DNA of 64,000 bases from Marinifilum breve. Lineage in GTDB: Bacteria; Bacteroidota; Bacteroidia; Bacteroidales; Marinifilaceae. Shown in pieces: positions 52,478 to 62,697 of this stretch. The translations under genes were made by a program, and so were the position numbers. Each line of letters begins with the position of its first letter. Position 1 is the stretch's first letter. The stretch covers positions 186,001 through 250,000 of the forward strand of contig NZ_QFLI01000005.1 in assembly GCF_003202155.1 (NCBI RefSeq). The letters run 5' to 3'. Under the pieces are notes generated by a model. It made no database searches. It saw only the letters and a program-made list of their open reading frames with translations, and was not told the origin of the DNA.

Positions 52478-54655
52478 CTATAATCCATTTTCAGAATGAA
52501 ACAGAATTCGCATCAAGCGAATATCTTCTTCAGAGTAATCTTCTTCTCCCAATTCATCAAGAGCATCATCAATATTATCAGATTCTGCCTCATAAAAATA
52601 ATCCAGAATTTCTTCTTGCTTATCTTCATCAATAACTTCATCCACATAATAATCTAGATTCAGCTTAGTTCCAGAATAAACAATTGCTTCCATCTCTTTC
52701 AGCAAATCTTCATATTCCATTCCTTTTGCTTCAGCAATATCCTCTAAATCTAATTTTCTATCAATACTCTGGATAATATAAACCTTAAATTTAGATTTAT
52801 CAGCTACTGAACGAACCACCATATCTTGAGGTCTTTCAATGTCATTCTCCTTAACATGTTTCGAAATCAGCGCGACAAAATCTTTACCAAAACGCTTGGA
52901 CTTGCCAGCTCCAACACCTTGTATATGGGCCAACTCTTCTATATTTGTAGGATAATGAATTGCCATTTCTTCCAATGAAGGATCCTGGAAAACCACATAA
53001 GGAGGCACATCTTTTTGCTTAGCAACTTTTTTACGAAGATCTTTCAACATCGACAACAAAGCTTCATCCATTGCTGCAGTCCCTCCACTTTTTGGAGCTT
53101 CAGCATCTACACCTTCAAAATCATGATCATCAGTCAGCATGAACGGATATGGTTTCTCCAAAAATGCATGTCCCTCTGGGCGAATTTTAATTACTCCATA
53201 CTGCTCAATGTCTTTTTCAATAAACGAATTGATTAATGCACGACGATACACCATATTCCAAAAATGCTGATCCTTATCATCACCATCTCCATACAATGCA
53301 AGCTGATCGTGCTTATATGATTTTATTGCAGAATTTTGAGAACCTATTAAAATGTTCACCAAATGATCTACTTTAAATCTTTCCTTTACATCTTTAACAA
53401 GATTCAAAGCCTTAACCACATATTCTTCACCCTGAAACTCCTTTTTCGGATGTAAGCAATTGTCGCAATTACCGCAACTTTCAGCCGTATGCTTTTCTCC
53501 AAAGTAATGCAACAAAACAGTTCTTCTACAAACAGCAGATTCCGCATAAGAAACTGTTTCCATCAATAACTGCTTGCCAATTTCTTGCTCAGCCACAGGT
53601 TTACCTTGCATAAACTTTTCAAGCTTCTGTATATCCTTGTAACTATAGAATGTCAAACAGCGCCCTTCGCCACCATCACGACCAGCTCTACCTGTTTCCT
53701 GATAATAACCTTCCAAGCTTTTCGGAATATCATAGTGAATTACAAAACGTACATCTGGTTTATCGATACCCATTCCAAACGCAATAGTAGCAACTACAAC
53801 ATCTACATCTTCCATCAAGAATTTATCCTGATTTCCTGATCTGGTTGAGGAATCCATACCTGCATGATAAGGTACAGCTTTAATGCCATTTACTTGGAGG
53901 GTTTCAGCTAACTCTTCAACTTTCTTTCTACTTAAGCAGTATATAATTCCTGACTTACCGGTATTCCCTTTAATAAATTTAATAATCTCCTTGGTCGCAT
54001 TTACTTTAGGCAACACCTCATAATAAAGGTTTGGTCTATTAAATGAAGATTTAAAAACCGTTGCATCCAACATCCCAAGGTTTTTCTGAATATCGTGCTG
54101 AACTTTCGGTGTAGCAGTGGCAGTTAATGCAATAATTGGCGCATTACCAATTTCCTGAACAATCGGTCTGATCTTTCTGTATTCTGGTCGAAAATCATGT
54201 CCCCATTCCGAAATACAATGGGCTTCGTCCACTGCATAAAAGGAAATCTTAACTTGCTTTAAAAATTCAATATTACTCTCCTTTGTCAACGATTCCGGTG
54301 CGACATACAACAGTTTAGTGCGTCCTTCTATAACATCCTCTTTAACTTTTAAAGTTGCCGATTTTGATAATGACGAATTTAAAAAGTGTGCGATTCCATC
54401 ATCCTCTCCAAAGTTTCTCATTGCATCCACCTGATTTTTCATCAGTGCAATTAGTGGAGATATAACGATTGCAGTACCTTCTAACATTAATGAAGGCAAT
54501 TGATAACAAAGTGATTTCCCTCCTCCTGTTGGCATCAACACGAAGGTATCTTTACCGTCTAATATATTTTGAATTACTGGCTCTTGATTCCCCTTGAAGT
54601 GCTCAAATCCAAAATACTTCTTTAAATTAGATGATAATTCAAAGTTTTTTCCCAT
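52478..54655 (-). CDS. recQ: ATP-dependent DNA helicase RecQ
   Basis: 3'-5' helicase in recombination and fork repair. 725 residues: helicase core with Walker A PTGGGKSLCYQLP, DEAH box with AVDEAHCISEWGHDFRPEYR, and motif VI QETGRAGRDG. The RecQ zinc-binding region has CGNCDNC preceded by CRRTVLLHYFG. A winged helix and an HRDC domain follow (about 545-625, DLRKKVAKQKDVPPYVVFQD). About 100 further residues end in a very acidic tail (EEDYSEEDIRLMRILF). The length and tail are typical of Bacteroidota RecQ. Divergent from kdsD. Confidence 0.95.
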   Translation of the reverse strand: MGKNFELSSNLKKYFGFEHFKGNQEPVIQNILDGKDTFVLMPTGGGKSLCYQLPSLMLEGTAIVISPLIALMKNQVDAMRNFGEDDGIAHFLNSSLSKSATLKVKEDVIEGRTKLLYVAPESLTKESNIEFLKQVKISFYAVDEAHCISEWGHDFRPEYRKIRPIVQEIGNAPIIALTATATPKVQHDIQKNLGMLDATVFKSSFNRPNLYYEVLPKVNATKEIIKFIKGNTGKSGIIYCLSRKKVEELAETLQVNGIKAVPYHAGMDSSTRSGNQDKFLMEDVDVVVATIAFGMGIDKPDVRFVIHYDIPKSLEGYYQETGRAGRDGGEGRCLTFYSYKDIQKLEKFMQGKPVAEQEIGKQLLMETVSYAESAVCRRTVLLHYFGEKHTAESCGNCDNCLHPKKEFQGEEYVVKALNLVKDVKERFKVDHLVNILIGSQNSAIKSYKHDQLALYGDGDDKDQHFWNMVYRRALINSFIEKDIEQYGVIKIRPEGHAFLEKPYPFMLTDDHDFEGVDAEAPKSGGTAAMDEALLSMLKDLRKKVAKQKDVPPYVVFQDPSLEEMAIHYPTNIEELAHIQGVGAGKSKRFGKDFVALISKHVKENDIERPQDMVVRSVADKSKFKVYIIQSIDRKLDLEDIAEAKGMEYEDLLKEMEAIVYSGTKLNLDYYVDEVIDEDKQEEILDYFYEAESDNIDDALDELGEEDYSEEDIRLMRILFHSENGL

Positions 54656-54779
54656 GCTTTAATTAGATATGCTTACTATTTTGCTATGCGGCCCGCTAAA
54701 TTAATATTTTATTAGCGACCAAAAATTTTTATGAGATGAATTTTACTCCATCTTCAATCCCCGAATTACAAAAATTAGA

Positions 54780-54787
54780 TACTTTTG
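54780..54787 (+). promoter_or_regulatory. Bacteroidota -7 element for kdsD
   Basis: TACTTTTG, an exact TAnnTTTG, about 87 bp before the kdsD start. No -33 match. Confidence 0.45.
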
Positions 54788-54873
54788 TATTTTAAATTTA
54801 GATAAACACTTGTACAATTCAAAACGATTTTAGCTTTTAACAGATTTTAACTGTATGGGATAAATCAAAACAA

Positions 54874-55884
54874 ATGAGTTTATTTAGCTTTGTACAAACC
54901 AAAAATCAAGAAACTGTGAAGTCATCAGAGGATATTAAAAATATTGCAATCCAAACAATCGAAGAGGAAGCAAATTCCATTTATCAATTAAAAAATTACA
55001 TTGATGGAGATTTTGTTAAAACCGTAGAATTAATTTTAGAAAGCAACGGAAGAGTCGTAATTACAGGAATTGGTAAAAGTGCCAACATTGCAAATAAGAT
55101 TGTTGCAACCCTTAATTCCACAGGAACTCCTGCCCTTTTCATGCATGCAGCAGATGCAATTCATGGAGATTTAGGAATGATTCGTCCCAATGATACTGTC
55201 ATCTGTATTTCAAAAAGTGGAAATACTCCAGAAATCAAAGTTTTGGTGCCACTTATCAAAAACATGGGAAATACTTTAGTTGCCATGGTGTCAGGACTTG
55301 ATTCATTTCTTGCCTTAAACTCTGACTATGTACTTAAAGCTAAAGTGGAAAAAGAAGCTTGTCCAAACAACCTAGCTCCTACCAATTCTACCACAGCTCA
55401 ATTGGTTATGGGTGATGCTCTAGCAGTTGCTCTACTAGAATGTCGTCAGTTTACCGATCGTGATTTTGCTAAATATCATCCAGGTGGTGCTTTAGGTAAA
55501 AAATTGTACCTACGCGTAAGCGATTTGGTTTCTAAAGAAAATCCACCAAAAGTATCCATCGATGAAAAAATCAGACCAATTATTCTTGAAATTTCGTCAA
55601 AACGAATGGGATCAACCGCTGTAGTAAATGAACAAGATGAATTGTTGGGAATTATTACTGATGGTGATCTTCGTAGAATGTTGGAAAGAAATGAGGATGT
55701 GAGTCAACTTACAGCGAAAGACATTATGACTCCAACTCCTAAAATAACCAGCTCTGATGTTTTGGCAATTAATGCATTCCAAATTATGGAAAAAAACAAC
55801 ATTACTGGCCTAGCAGTTGTTGATAACGGAAAATATATTGGCATGGTTCACCTTCATGATATTTTGAAAGAAGGAATTGTTTAA
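54874..55884 (+). CDS. kdsD: Arabinose-5-phosphate isomerase (KdsD/KpsF/GutQ family)
   Basis: Interconverts ribulose 5-phosphate and arabinose 5-phosphate, the first step to Kdo for lipopolysaccharide. 336 residues: SIS domain (about 40-180) with ITGIGKSANIANKIVATL, HGDLGMI and ISKSGNTPEIKVLVP, then the family motif TNSTTAQLVMGDALAVAL and FAKYHPGGALGK, and two CBS domains (about 215-330). It starts a plus-strand series kdsD-tatC-(DUF5686)-lptB with an envelope theme. Confidence 0.93.
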   Translation: MSLFSFVQTKNQETVKSSEDIKNIAIQTIEEEANSIYQLKNYIDGDFVKTVELILESNGRVVITGIGKSANIANKIVATLNSTGTPALFMHAADAIHGDLGMIRPNDTVICISKSGNTPEIKVLVPLIKNMGNTLVAMVSGLDSFLALNSDYVLKAKVEKEACPNNLAPTNSTTAQLVMGDALAVALLECRQFTDRDFAKYHPGGALGKKLYLRVSDLVSKENPPKVSIDEKIRPIILEISSKRMGSTAVVNEQDELLGIITDGDLRRMLERNEDVSQLTAKDIMTPTPKITSSDVLAINAFQIMEKNNITGLAVVDNGKYIGMVHLHDILKEGIV

Positions 55885-55911
55885 TATCTTAGCTTCACAA
55901 AATAATTAACT

Positions 55912-56742
55912 ATGTCAGAAAAAGAACAACAGCAAAACGACAACCAAATGAGTTTTCTTGAACATCTTGAGGTTTTAAGATGGCACTTAATGCGTTCTGT
56001 AATTGCAGTACTTGTTTTTGCCGTTGCTGCTTTTATATTTTACGATTTCATTTTTGATTATTTGATTTTAGCTCCTAAAAATCCTGATTTCTTCACAAAC
56101 AGAATGTTTGCCAGAGTTGCAGAATTTACAGGAGTTGAAGCATTAAAAATAAACACTGCACCATTTCAGGTGATTAATATAAATATGGCAGGCCAATTTG
56201 CTACTCACATTAGTGTTTCATTGGTGGCTGGTATTATTGCAAGCTTTCCATATATATTTTACGAGTTTTGGTGCTTTATAAAACCAGCACTTTATGCTAA
56301 CGAGAAGAAGCACGCAAGAGGATCAATATTCTACACCAGCTTTTTGTTTGCTCTGGGTGTTCTTTTCGGCTATTACCTAATTACCCCACTATCTGTTCAT
56401 TTCTTGGGATCATACAGCGTTAGCGATCAAGTAATGAATCAAATAAACCTAAAATCCTACATCTCATCAATAACTTCAATTGTTTTGGCAAGTGGAGTTA
56501 TTTTCGAGCTACCAGTTCTTATTTTCTTCCTAAGTAAAATTGGTTTGGTAACTCCCGAATTTCTAAAAAAGTACAGAAAGCATTCTGTGGTGTTAATCTT
56601 GATTTTATCAGCTATTATCACTCCTCCCGATATCTTTAGCCAGGTATTGGTTTGTTTGCCACTAATGTTACTTTATGAAATTGGCATTAAAATTTCAAAA
56701 CGAATTCAGAAAAAACATCAAGCTGAATTGGACTTAGATTAA
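55912..56742 (+). CDS. tatC: Twin-arginine translocase subunit TatC
   Basis: Receptor of the Tat pathway for folded proteins. 276 residues, six helices. The conserved FLEHLEVLR near residue 17 (with the Glu that contacts the RR signal), FYEFWCFIKPALYANEKK in the first cytoplasmic loop, and the C-terminal SAIITPPDIFSQVLVCLPLMLLYE are all visible. 27 bp after kdsD. No tatA lies in the window, so it must be elsewhere. Confidence 0.95.
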   Translation: MSEKEQQQNDNQMSFLEHLEVLRWHLMRSVIAVLVFAVAAFIFYDFIFDYLILAPKNPDFFTNRMFARVAEFTGVEALKINTAPFQVININMAGQFATHISVSLVAGIIASFPYIFYEFWCFIKPALYANEKKHARGSIFYTSFLFALGVLFGYYLITPLSVHFLGSYSVSDQVMNQINLKSYISSITSIVLASGVIFELPVLIFFLSKIGLVTPEFLKKYRKHSVVLILILSAIITPPDIFSQVLVCLPLMLLYEIGIKISKRIQKKHQAELDLD

Positions 56743-56818
56743 AGTTATTGCCAGTTAATTGTAATAAACACTATTAAAGCTTGAGTTTAAAACACTCAGG
56801 CATTATTTATTTATTAAG

Positions 56819-59323
56819 ATGCAGATACTAAAAAAAGGATTTTTCTTTTTAAGCGTTCTTACATTTTCTTTGTTAAGTTTAAATGCCATAGGACAATCCA
56901 CGAAAGTAAGAGGAAAAGTTGTTGATTCTAAAACAAAACAAGCATTACCATTTGTAAACATTGCTTATAAAGGAACAACAATTGGTACCACTACAGATTT
57001 TGACGGTAATTATTTTCTGGAAACCAGAACTCCAGGAGATTCTATTTACATTTCATTTGTAGGTTATAAAGAAAGAATATTTGCTGTTCAGAAGGGTAAA
57101 TTTCAAACTTTAAATGTTGAACTTGAAGCTGAAACATTTGATCTTCAAGAGGTGGTGGTTGTTCCTGGCGAAAATCCTGCACATGTGCTTTTGCGCAAAA
57201 TCATTAAAAACAAAAAGAAAAACAATCCATCTCGATTTAAGTCTTTCCAGGCTGAAACTTACACCAAGATGGAAATGGACCTGAACAATATCAAAGAAGA
57301 TTTTAAGGATAAAAAAATCATGCGTCAGTTCCAATTTGTTTTTGATTACATGGATACCTCTGTAATTACAGGCAAACCTTATTTACCGATTTTTATCACA
57401 GAATCTTTGTCTGATTATTATTATCAAGATAAACGTAGAGTTGAACGCGAAATAATAAAGGCATCACAAATGTCGGGAATTCAAGACAATGCCAGCTTGG
57501 CCCAATTCACCGGTCAACTTCATCAAAACGTTAATGTTTACGACAACTTCATCGACCTGTTTGATATGGGATTCGTAAGTCCAATTGCCGATGGAGGATT
57601 AAGGTACTACAAGTATTATCTTACAGATAGCGCATATCGTGATGGCAATTGGTGCTATCACATGTCTTTTAAGCCTAAAAGAAAGCAAGAACCAACATTT
57701 GTGGGAGATTTCTGGGTAGCCGATACAACTTTTGCAATTCAAAATATGCAAATGCGTATTGCAAAAGATGTAAACCTAAACTGGGTTAAAGATTTAGTCA
57801 GTAATAACGAATTTCAAAAACTAAACGATTCAACCTGGTTTCTCAAAAAGCAAAATCTGTTTGTAGATTTCATGCTTACCGAAAGAGACTCAACAAAACA
57901 AATGGGTTTCTTTGGTAGAAAAACAGTATCGTATAAAAATGTAGAAGTAAATGTTCCATTAAAGGAGGAAATTATAAAACTTGACAATAATGTTATCGTA
58001 AACGAAGATGCATTATCTCATCCTCCAGAATATTGGAACGATGCTAGACCTTACCAATTATCAGAGAGGGAATCTGGTATTTATGCTATGGTTGATTCTA
58101 TACAAAATGTGCCTCTCTATAAGAATATTGTTGATGTGGTTACAACTTTCATAACGGGTTATTACGTTCATGGCAAATTTGAATATGGCCCATACTATAA
58201 ATTATATAGTTTCAACGAAATTGAAGGTAATCGATTCATGTTTGGAGGAAGAACTTCAAATGAATTCAGTACTAAAATCATGCTAAATGGTCATTTAGCT
58301 TATGGAACCAAAGATGAAAAGTTAAAATATGGACTTGGCTTTCTGTACATGATTAATAAACTGCCCCGAGAAACTTTTGGGATGCAGTACAAACACGACA
58401 TTCATCAATTGGGTAAAAGTCCGAATGCATTTACCGAAGGAAACATCTTGGCTTCACTTTTAAAACGAAATCCGAACAATAAGCTCACCATGCTGAACCA
58501 GTTTGAAACCCATTATGAAAAAGAATGGTTTCAAGGATTTTCAAATACTCTAAAGTTTAGGTATCGTGACATTAAGCCAACTGAATTTGTTCCATTCGAG
58601 GATCGCATAGGAAATCCAATATCAAGAATAACAACTTCTGAGTTAGAATTAAGGACACGTTGGACAAAGAACGAAAAAGTTGTTATGGGAGAATTTGAAC
58701 GTGTTCATTTAGGTGGTCCTATTCCTATTGTGAATCTATATTTAACTATGGGAATGAAAAATGTGCTTGGTTCAAATTACGATTATCAGAAAATTGACCT
58801 AAGTGTTGAGCACACGTTCGAACTTCCTCCTCTTGGAAACTTGTACTTTTTAGCCTCAGGAGGTAAGCTTTTTGGTAAAGTTCCATATCCTTTATTGCAC
58901 TTACACGAAGGAAATGAAACTTATGCTTTCGATCCATATGCATTTAATATGATGAACTACTATGAATTCGCTAGCGAACAATACGCCAGCTTATTTGTAG
59001 AGCATCATTTTAATGGATTAATATTAAATCGAATTCCATTATTTAGAAAACTAAAATGGAGAACTGTGGTTTCAGGTAAAGGCCTAATTGGGAAGTTAAG
59101 TGATAAGAACAATGGTTCACTAGCCAATACTGAAGCTTATATGAGATTTCCAGATGGACTTTCAGATGTTAGCAAACCATATTTTGAAGCAAGTGTTGGG
59201 ATCGAAAATATCTTTAAATTTATTAGAATTGATGCTATGTGGAGATTAACTCACCTAGATGATAATCCTTATCAGGATTTTGAAGATTTTGGGATTCGAG
59301 CAATGCTACAAATCACTTTCTAA
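56819..59323 (+). CDS. DUF5686 outer-membrane protein with carboxypeptidase-like regulatory domain
   Basis: 834 residues. Signal peptide 1-25 (cut after IGQ). CarboxypepD_reg-like domain about 28-112 (KVRGKVVDSKTKQALPFVNIAYKGTTIGTTTDFDGNY), as at the N-terminus of TonB-dependent receptors. Then the DUF5686 region (EVVVVPGENPAHVLLRKIIKNKKKNNP onward) and a C-terminal barrel ending AMLQITF. No TonB plug is present. The family is specific to Bacteroidota and has no known function; the architecture resembles a TonB receptor without its plug. It lies 76 bp after tatC and 54 bp before lptB. Confidence 0.88.
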   Translation: MQILKKGFFFLSVLTFSLLSLNAIGQSTKVRGKVVDSKTKQALPFVNIAYKGTTIGTTTDFDGNYFLETRTPGDSIYISFVGYKERIFAVQKGKFQTLNVELEAETFDLQEVVVVPGENPAHVLLRKIIKNKKKNNPSRFKSFQAETYTKMEMDLNNIKEDFKDKKIMRQFQFVFDYMDTSVITGKPYLPIFITESLSDYYYQDKRRVEREIIKASQMSGIQDNASLAQFTGQLHQNVNVYDNFIDLFDMGFVSPIADGGLRYYKYYLTDSAYRDGNWCYHMSFKPKRKQEPTFVGDFWVADTTFAIQNMQMRIAKDVNLNWVKDLVSNNEFQKLNDSTWFLKKQNLFVDFMLTERDSTKQMGFFGRKTVSYKNVEVNVPLKEEIIKLDNNVIVNEDALSHPPEYWNDARPYQLSERESGIYAMVDSIQNVPLYKNIVDVVTTFITGYYVHGKFEYGPYYKLYSFNEIEGNRFMFGGRTSNEFSTKIMLNGHLAYGTKDEKLKYGLGFLYMINKLPRETFGMQYKHDIHQLGKSPNAFTEGNILASLLKRNPNNKLTMLNQFETHYEKEWFQGFSNTLKFRYRDIKPTEFVPFEDRIGNPISRITTSELELRTRWTKNEKVVMGEFERVHLGGPIPIVNLYLTMGMKNVLGSNYDYQKIDLSVEHTFELPPLGNLYFLASGGKLFGKVPYPLLHLHEGNETYAFDPYAFNMMNYYEFASEQYASLFVEHHFNGLILNRIPLFRKLKWRTVVSGKGLIGKLSDKNNGSLANTEAYMRFPDGLSDVSKPYFEASVGIENIFKFIRIDAMWRLTHLDDNPYQDFEDFGIRAMLQITF

Positions 59324-59335
59324 GGATATCTTTTT

Positions 59336-59343
59336 TATATTTG
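59336..59343 (+). promoter_or_regulatory. Bacteroidota -7 element for lptB
   Basis: TATATTTG, exact TAnnTTTG, 34 bp before the lptB start and 12 bp after the DUF5686 stop. Confidence 0.55.
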
Positions 59344-59377
59344 CACAACTCCAAACCATTAAAACAATTGGACAAGG

Positions 59378-60112
59378 ATGATATTAAGAGCTGAGAATTT
59401 AATTAAACGATACAAGAGCCGTACTGTTGTTAAAGGTGTTTCGGTTGACGTAAAACAAGGTGAAATTGTTGGACTATTAGGACCAAACGGTGCTGGTAAA
59501 ACAACTTCTTTCTACATGATTGTAGGATTGATTCAACCAAATGGAGGAAGAATTTTTCTTGATGATCGAGAGATTACTCAAGAACCTGTATACAAAAGAG
59601 CTCAACTTGGAGTCGGATATTTGGCACAGGAAGCTTCAGTTTTCAGAAAGCTAAGTGTTGAAGACAATATTAAGTCTGTTTTAGAAATGTCTGATTTCTC
59701 AAAAGAATATCAAGCTCACCGACTAGAAGAGATGTTGAATGAATTCAGCCTTCAGAAAATCAGAAAAAGTCTAGGTATTCAATTGTCAGGAGGAGAAAGA
59801 CGAAGAACAGAAATTGCCAGAGCTCTTTCGATCAAACCAAAATTTATTCTTTTGGATGAGCCTTTTGCCGGAGTTGACCCTATCGCTGTAGAAGATATTC
59901 AGGATATCGTACGTCATCTAAAAGATAAAAACATTGGTATATTAATTACGGACCACAACGTACAGGAAACTCTTTCCATTACAGAAAGAGCATATTTGTT
60001 GTTCGAAGGAAATATCTTAAAATCTGGAACCGCTGAAGAATTAGCAGCCGATGAAGATGTTCGAAGAGTATACCTAGGAAAGAACTTTGAGCTTCGAAAA
60101 CCAGTAAAATAA
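59378..60112 (+). CDS. lptB: LPS export ABC transporter ATP-binding protein LptB
   Basis: ATPase that powers extraction of lipopolysaccharide from the inner membrane with LptFG. 244 residues: Walker [10 protein letters not shown] (35-43), Q-loop [13 protein letters not shown] (the [12 protein letters not shown] stretch is diagnostic of LptB), signature LSGGERRR, Walker [14 protein letters not shown], and switch His in LITDHNV. Partners LptC/F/G are not in the window. It has its own promoter. Confidence 0.95.
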   Translation: MILRAENLIKRYKSRTVVKGVSVDVKQGEIVGLLGPNGAGKTTSFYMIVGLIQPNGGRIFLDDREITQEPVYKRAQLGVGYLAQEASVFRKLSVEDNIKSVLEMSDFSKEYQAHRLEEMLNEFSLQKIRKSLGIQLSGGERRRTEIARALSIKPKFILLDEPFAGVDPIAVEDIQDIVRHLKDKNIGILITDHNVQETLSITERAYLLFEGNILKSGTAEELAADEDVRRVYLGKNFELRKPVK

Positions 60113-60206
60113 AGGCTTCCAATAGGTTTATAGCTTTGTATTTTACTTATAGATTTTCATCACAGATTTTTTCACAAAAAAATCTTCATTTTTTTTCTGA
60201 TTGCTG

Positions 60207-60237
60207 TTGCAAATTATAAAAAACAACTCTATATTTG
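60207..60237 (+). promoter_or_regulatory. Promoter of tRNA-Leu
   Basis: TTG (60207-60209), 20-bp gap, TATATTTG (60230-60237). Both boxes fit the Bacteroidota consensus. The -7 element ends 15 bp before the tRNA. Confidence 0.75.
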
Positions 60238-60252
60238 CACCGCAATTAACCC

Positions 60253-60334
60253 GCGGATGTGGCGTAATTGGTAGCCGCGCTAGACTTAGGATCTAGTGCC
60301 GTAAGGCGTGGGGGTTCGAGTCCCTTCATCCGCA
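60253..60334 (+). tRNA. tRNA-Leu (anticodon UAG)
   Basis: Acceptor arms GCGGATG and CATCCGC pair fully, with discriminator A at 60334; CCA is not encoded. The D loop has AATTGGTAG. The anticodon stem CTAGA/TCTAG encloses loop CTTAGGA with anticodon TAG. A long variable arm (about TGCCGTAAGGCGT) marks a type II tRNA, and the T loop has GGTTCGAGTCC. Reads CUA and, by wobble, other CUN leucine codons. Confidence 0.97.
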
Positions 60335-60353
60335 CTACAGAAAAAATAACCTT

Positions 60354-60402
60354 AAACCGCCCATACTACGATACAATGTATCAATGGTTGAGCGGTTTTT
60401 TT
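60354..60402 (+). terminator. Terminator after tRNA-Leu
   Basis: Outer stem AAACCGC/GCGGTTT, inner CCAT/ATGG and GATAC/GTATC, followed by a T run of about eight. Nested stem 20 bp past the tRNA end. Confidence 0.85.
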
Positions 60403-60438
60403 TCAATTAATAAGGTTTTATCTTTTAATAGCTAAAAA

Positions 60439-61788
60439 ATGAACATCACAAAAACCAACATTGATGATTTAAACGCTGTAATCAAATTACAGATTGTTAA
60501 AGAAGACTATGAAAGTCGTGTAAACGATGTTTTAAAAGACTATCGTAAAAAAGCAAATATCAATGGTTTCCGCCAAGGTAAAGTACCTATGGGTGTGATC
60601 AAGAAAATGTATGGTACTCCTGTTTTAGCTGACGAAGTGAACAAACTTCTTAGCGATGAGCTTATGAAGTACATTCGCGAAAATGATTTGAAAATTTTAG
60701 GCGAGCCACTTCCTAACGAAACTGAGCAAAAAGAAATCAACTGGGAAAAAGATACTGATTTCGAATTCGCTTTCGATATTGCTTTAACTCCAGAATACAC
60801 TCTTAACCTTAGCAAAAGAGATAAGATGACTTTCTTCAAAATTGCTGTTGATGAGAAAATGATCGAGAACGGTGTTGAAATGCACGCTCGTCGTTTCGGA
60901 TCAAACGAGCCAGCTGAAGCTGTTGAAGAAAAAGAACTTTTGAAAGGTAACTACGCACAAGTTGACGCTGAAGGTAAACTTGTAGAAGAAGGAATTACTA
61001 GCGAAGATGTAGCAATCTCATTAGAATACATGGCTGATGAAGATGCTAAAAAGAAATTCATTGGCGCTAAAAAAGGTGAAGTTGTGGTATTTAACCCAGC
61101 TAAAGCTTTCGCTAACAAAACTGATTTAGCTTCGATGCTTAACATCTCTAAAGAAGAAGCTGAAACTTTAGATTCTGATTTCCAATTTACAATTACAGAA
61201 ATCAACAAATTTGTTAACGCTGAATTGAACCAAGAATTATTCGATAAAGTATTTGGTGAAGGAACTGTTTCTTCAGAAGAAGAATTCAAAAACAGAATCA
61301 AAGAAGATATCGAAAAACAATTGGTAAACGATAGCGACTACAAATTCTTAATCGATGCAAAAGAGAAATTGGTTAAGAAAGCTAAAATGACTCTTCCTGA
61401 AGCATTCTTGAAGCGTTGGATTATTGCGACCAACAAAGAAATGAACGAAGAGCAAGTTGAGAAAGATTTCGCAAACTACGTTGATGAGTTCAAATGGCAG
61501 TTAATTAAAAATAGATTGACTGAAGAAAACGAGCTTAAAGTAGAGCAGGAAGAAGTTATGGAGTTTGCTAAACAACAAGCTTTAATGCAATTCCAGCAGT
61601 ACGGAATGATGGAAGTACCTGAAGAATACTTAACAAACTACGCTCAGCAAATGATGCAAAATCAAGAAGAGCAAAGAAAGATCTACGAACGTATGATCGA
61701 CAACAAAATTGTTGAGTTCTTAAAAGGTGCTATCAAAATTGAAGAAAAAGAAGTTTCTACTGAAGAATTCAACAAAATGTTTGAATAA
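60439..61788 (+). CDS. tig: Trigger factor
   Basis: Ribosome-bound chaperone for nascent chains. 449 residues: N-terminal ribosome-binding domain with the signature GFRQGKVPMGVIKKMYG (about 39-55, variant of GFRxGKxP), a middle PPIase-like domain (about 150-250) that lacks the clear FKBP active-site pattern, and a long helical C-terminal chaperone domain (about 255-449). Acidic, Lys-rich, highly expressed-type codon use (e.g. GCT, AAC). Classic neighbour of clpP-clpX. Confidence 0.94.
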   Translation: MNITKTNIDDLNAVIKLQIVKEDYESRVNDVLKDYRKKANINGFRQGKVPMGVIKKMYGTPVLADEVNKLLSDELMKYIRENDLKILGEPLPNETEQKEINWEKDTDFEFAFDIALTPEYTLNLSKRDKMTFFKIAVDEKMIENGVEMHARRFGSNEPAEAVEEKELLKGNYAQVDAEGKLVEEGITSEDVAISLEYMADEDAKKKFIGAKKGEVVVFNPAKAFANKTDLASMLNISKEEAETLDSDFQFTITEINKFVNAELNQELFDKVFGEGTVSSEEEFKNRIKEDIEKQLVNDSDYKFLIDAKEKLVKKAKMTLPEAFLKRWIIATNKEMNEEQVEKDFANYVDEFKWQLIKNRLTEENELKVEQEEVMEFAKQQALMQFQQYGMMEVPEEYLTNYAQQMMQNQEEQRKIYERMIDNKIVEFLKGAIKIEEKEVSTEEFNKMFE

Positions 61789-61809
61789 GGAGAACTCTTA
61801 CAATACTGA

Positions 61810-61845
61810 AAAAACCACGCTTCTTTTGAGGCGTGGTTTTCTTTT
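61810..61845 (+). terminator. Terminator after tig
   Basis: AAAACCACGC/GCGTGGTTTT with TTC/GAG inside and a TTTT loop, followed by a T-rich run CTTTTTG. Confidence 0.88.
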
Positions 61846-61935
61846 TGATCCTTGAATAAGTTTTTGTTAAGCTATTCTTTTCAAATGGAGAAATTTTGAC
61901 TAATTTAGGTCTACGAAATTTAAAATCATATCTAT

Positions 61936-62610
61936 ATGGTACCAAAAGACGAATTTAGAAAATTTGCCACGCAGCACATGGGCATCAACAGCCTAACATT
62001 GGATAAATACACTTCAATTAGCAACAGCTACATTTCTCCAACTATTATCGAGGAACGTCAGCTTAATGTTGCATCAATGGATGTTTTCTCTCGTCTGATG
62101 ATGGATAGAATCATCTTCCTTGGTGTTCCAATTGATGACTATGTTGCTAACATCATCATGGCTCAGTTATTATTCCTTGAATCTACTGATCCTTCTAAGG
62201 ATATTCAGATTTACTTTAACTCTCCAGGAGGTTCGGTTCATGCAGGTTTAGGTATTTACGATACCATGCAATACATCAAGTGTGACGTTGCTACAATTTG
62301 TACTGGTATGGCTGCATCAATGGGAGCTGTTTTGCTAACTGCAGGTACAAAAGGAAAACGTTCTGCATTAAAGCACTCGCGAATCATGATTCACCAACCA
62401 ATGGGTGGAGCGCAAGGGCAAGCTTCGGATATCGAGATTACCGCTCGTGAAATCTTGAAATTAAAGAAAGAATTGTATACCATTATTGCTGACCATTCAG
62501 GAAATACTTACGAAAAAGTAGAAAAAGATTCTGATCGTGATTACTGGATGACAGCTATGGAAGCTAAAGAATATGGTATGATTGATGAAGTGCTAACGCG
62601 CGAGAAATAA
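61936..62610 (+). CDS. clpP: ATP-dependent Clp protease proteolytic subunit
   Basis: Serine protease tetradecamer partnered with ClpX. 224 residues with the catalytic triad visible: Ser128 in GMAASMGA, His153 in IHQPMGG, and Asp in the KDSDRDYWM helix. An N-terminal extension of about 25-30 residues relative to E. coli is probably a propeptide. 147 bp after tig with a terminator between, 87 bp before clpX. Confidence 0.97.
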   Translation: MVPKDEFRKFATQHMGINSLTLDKYTSISNSYISPTIIEERQLNVASMDVFSRLMMDRIIFLGVPIDDYVANIIMAQLLFLESTDPSKDIQIYFNSPGGSVHAGLGIYDTMQYIKCDVATICTGMAASMGAVLLTAGTKGKRSALKHSRIMIHQPMGGAQGQASDIEITAREILKLKKELYTIIADHSGNTYEKVEKDSDRDYWMTAMEAKEYGMIDEVLTREK

Positions 62611-62663
62611 TCAATCATCTCAAAATCAAAACAAACCTAATGCAGAGTTAATCGTAAAATCAT

Positions 62664-62671
62664 TAACTTTG
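62664..62671 (+). promoter_or_regulatory. Bacteroidota -7 element for clpX
   Basis: TAACTTTG, exact TAnnTTTG, 27 bp before the clpX ATG, so clpX can be expressed apart from clpP. Confidence 0.5.
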
Positions 62672-62697
62672 CATTTTTAGTACTATAAATCAATATC

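Noticed and set aside
62641-62697. A purine or other known riboswitch upstream of core genes
   Set aside because: No consensus elements of known riboswitch classes were seen here or before purH, purE or the permeases. The only structured leaders are those before pgi and the ybaK-like gene, which match no class I know.
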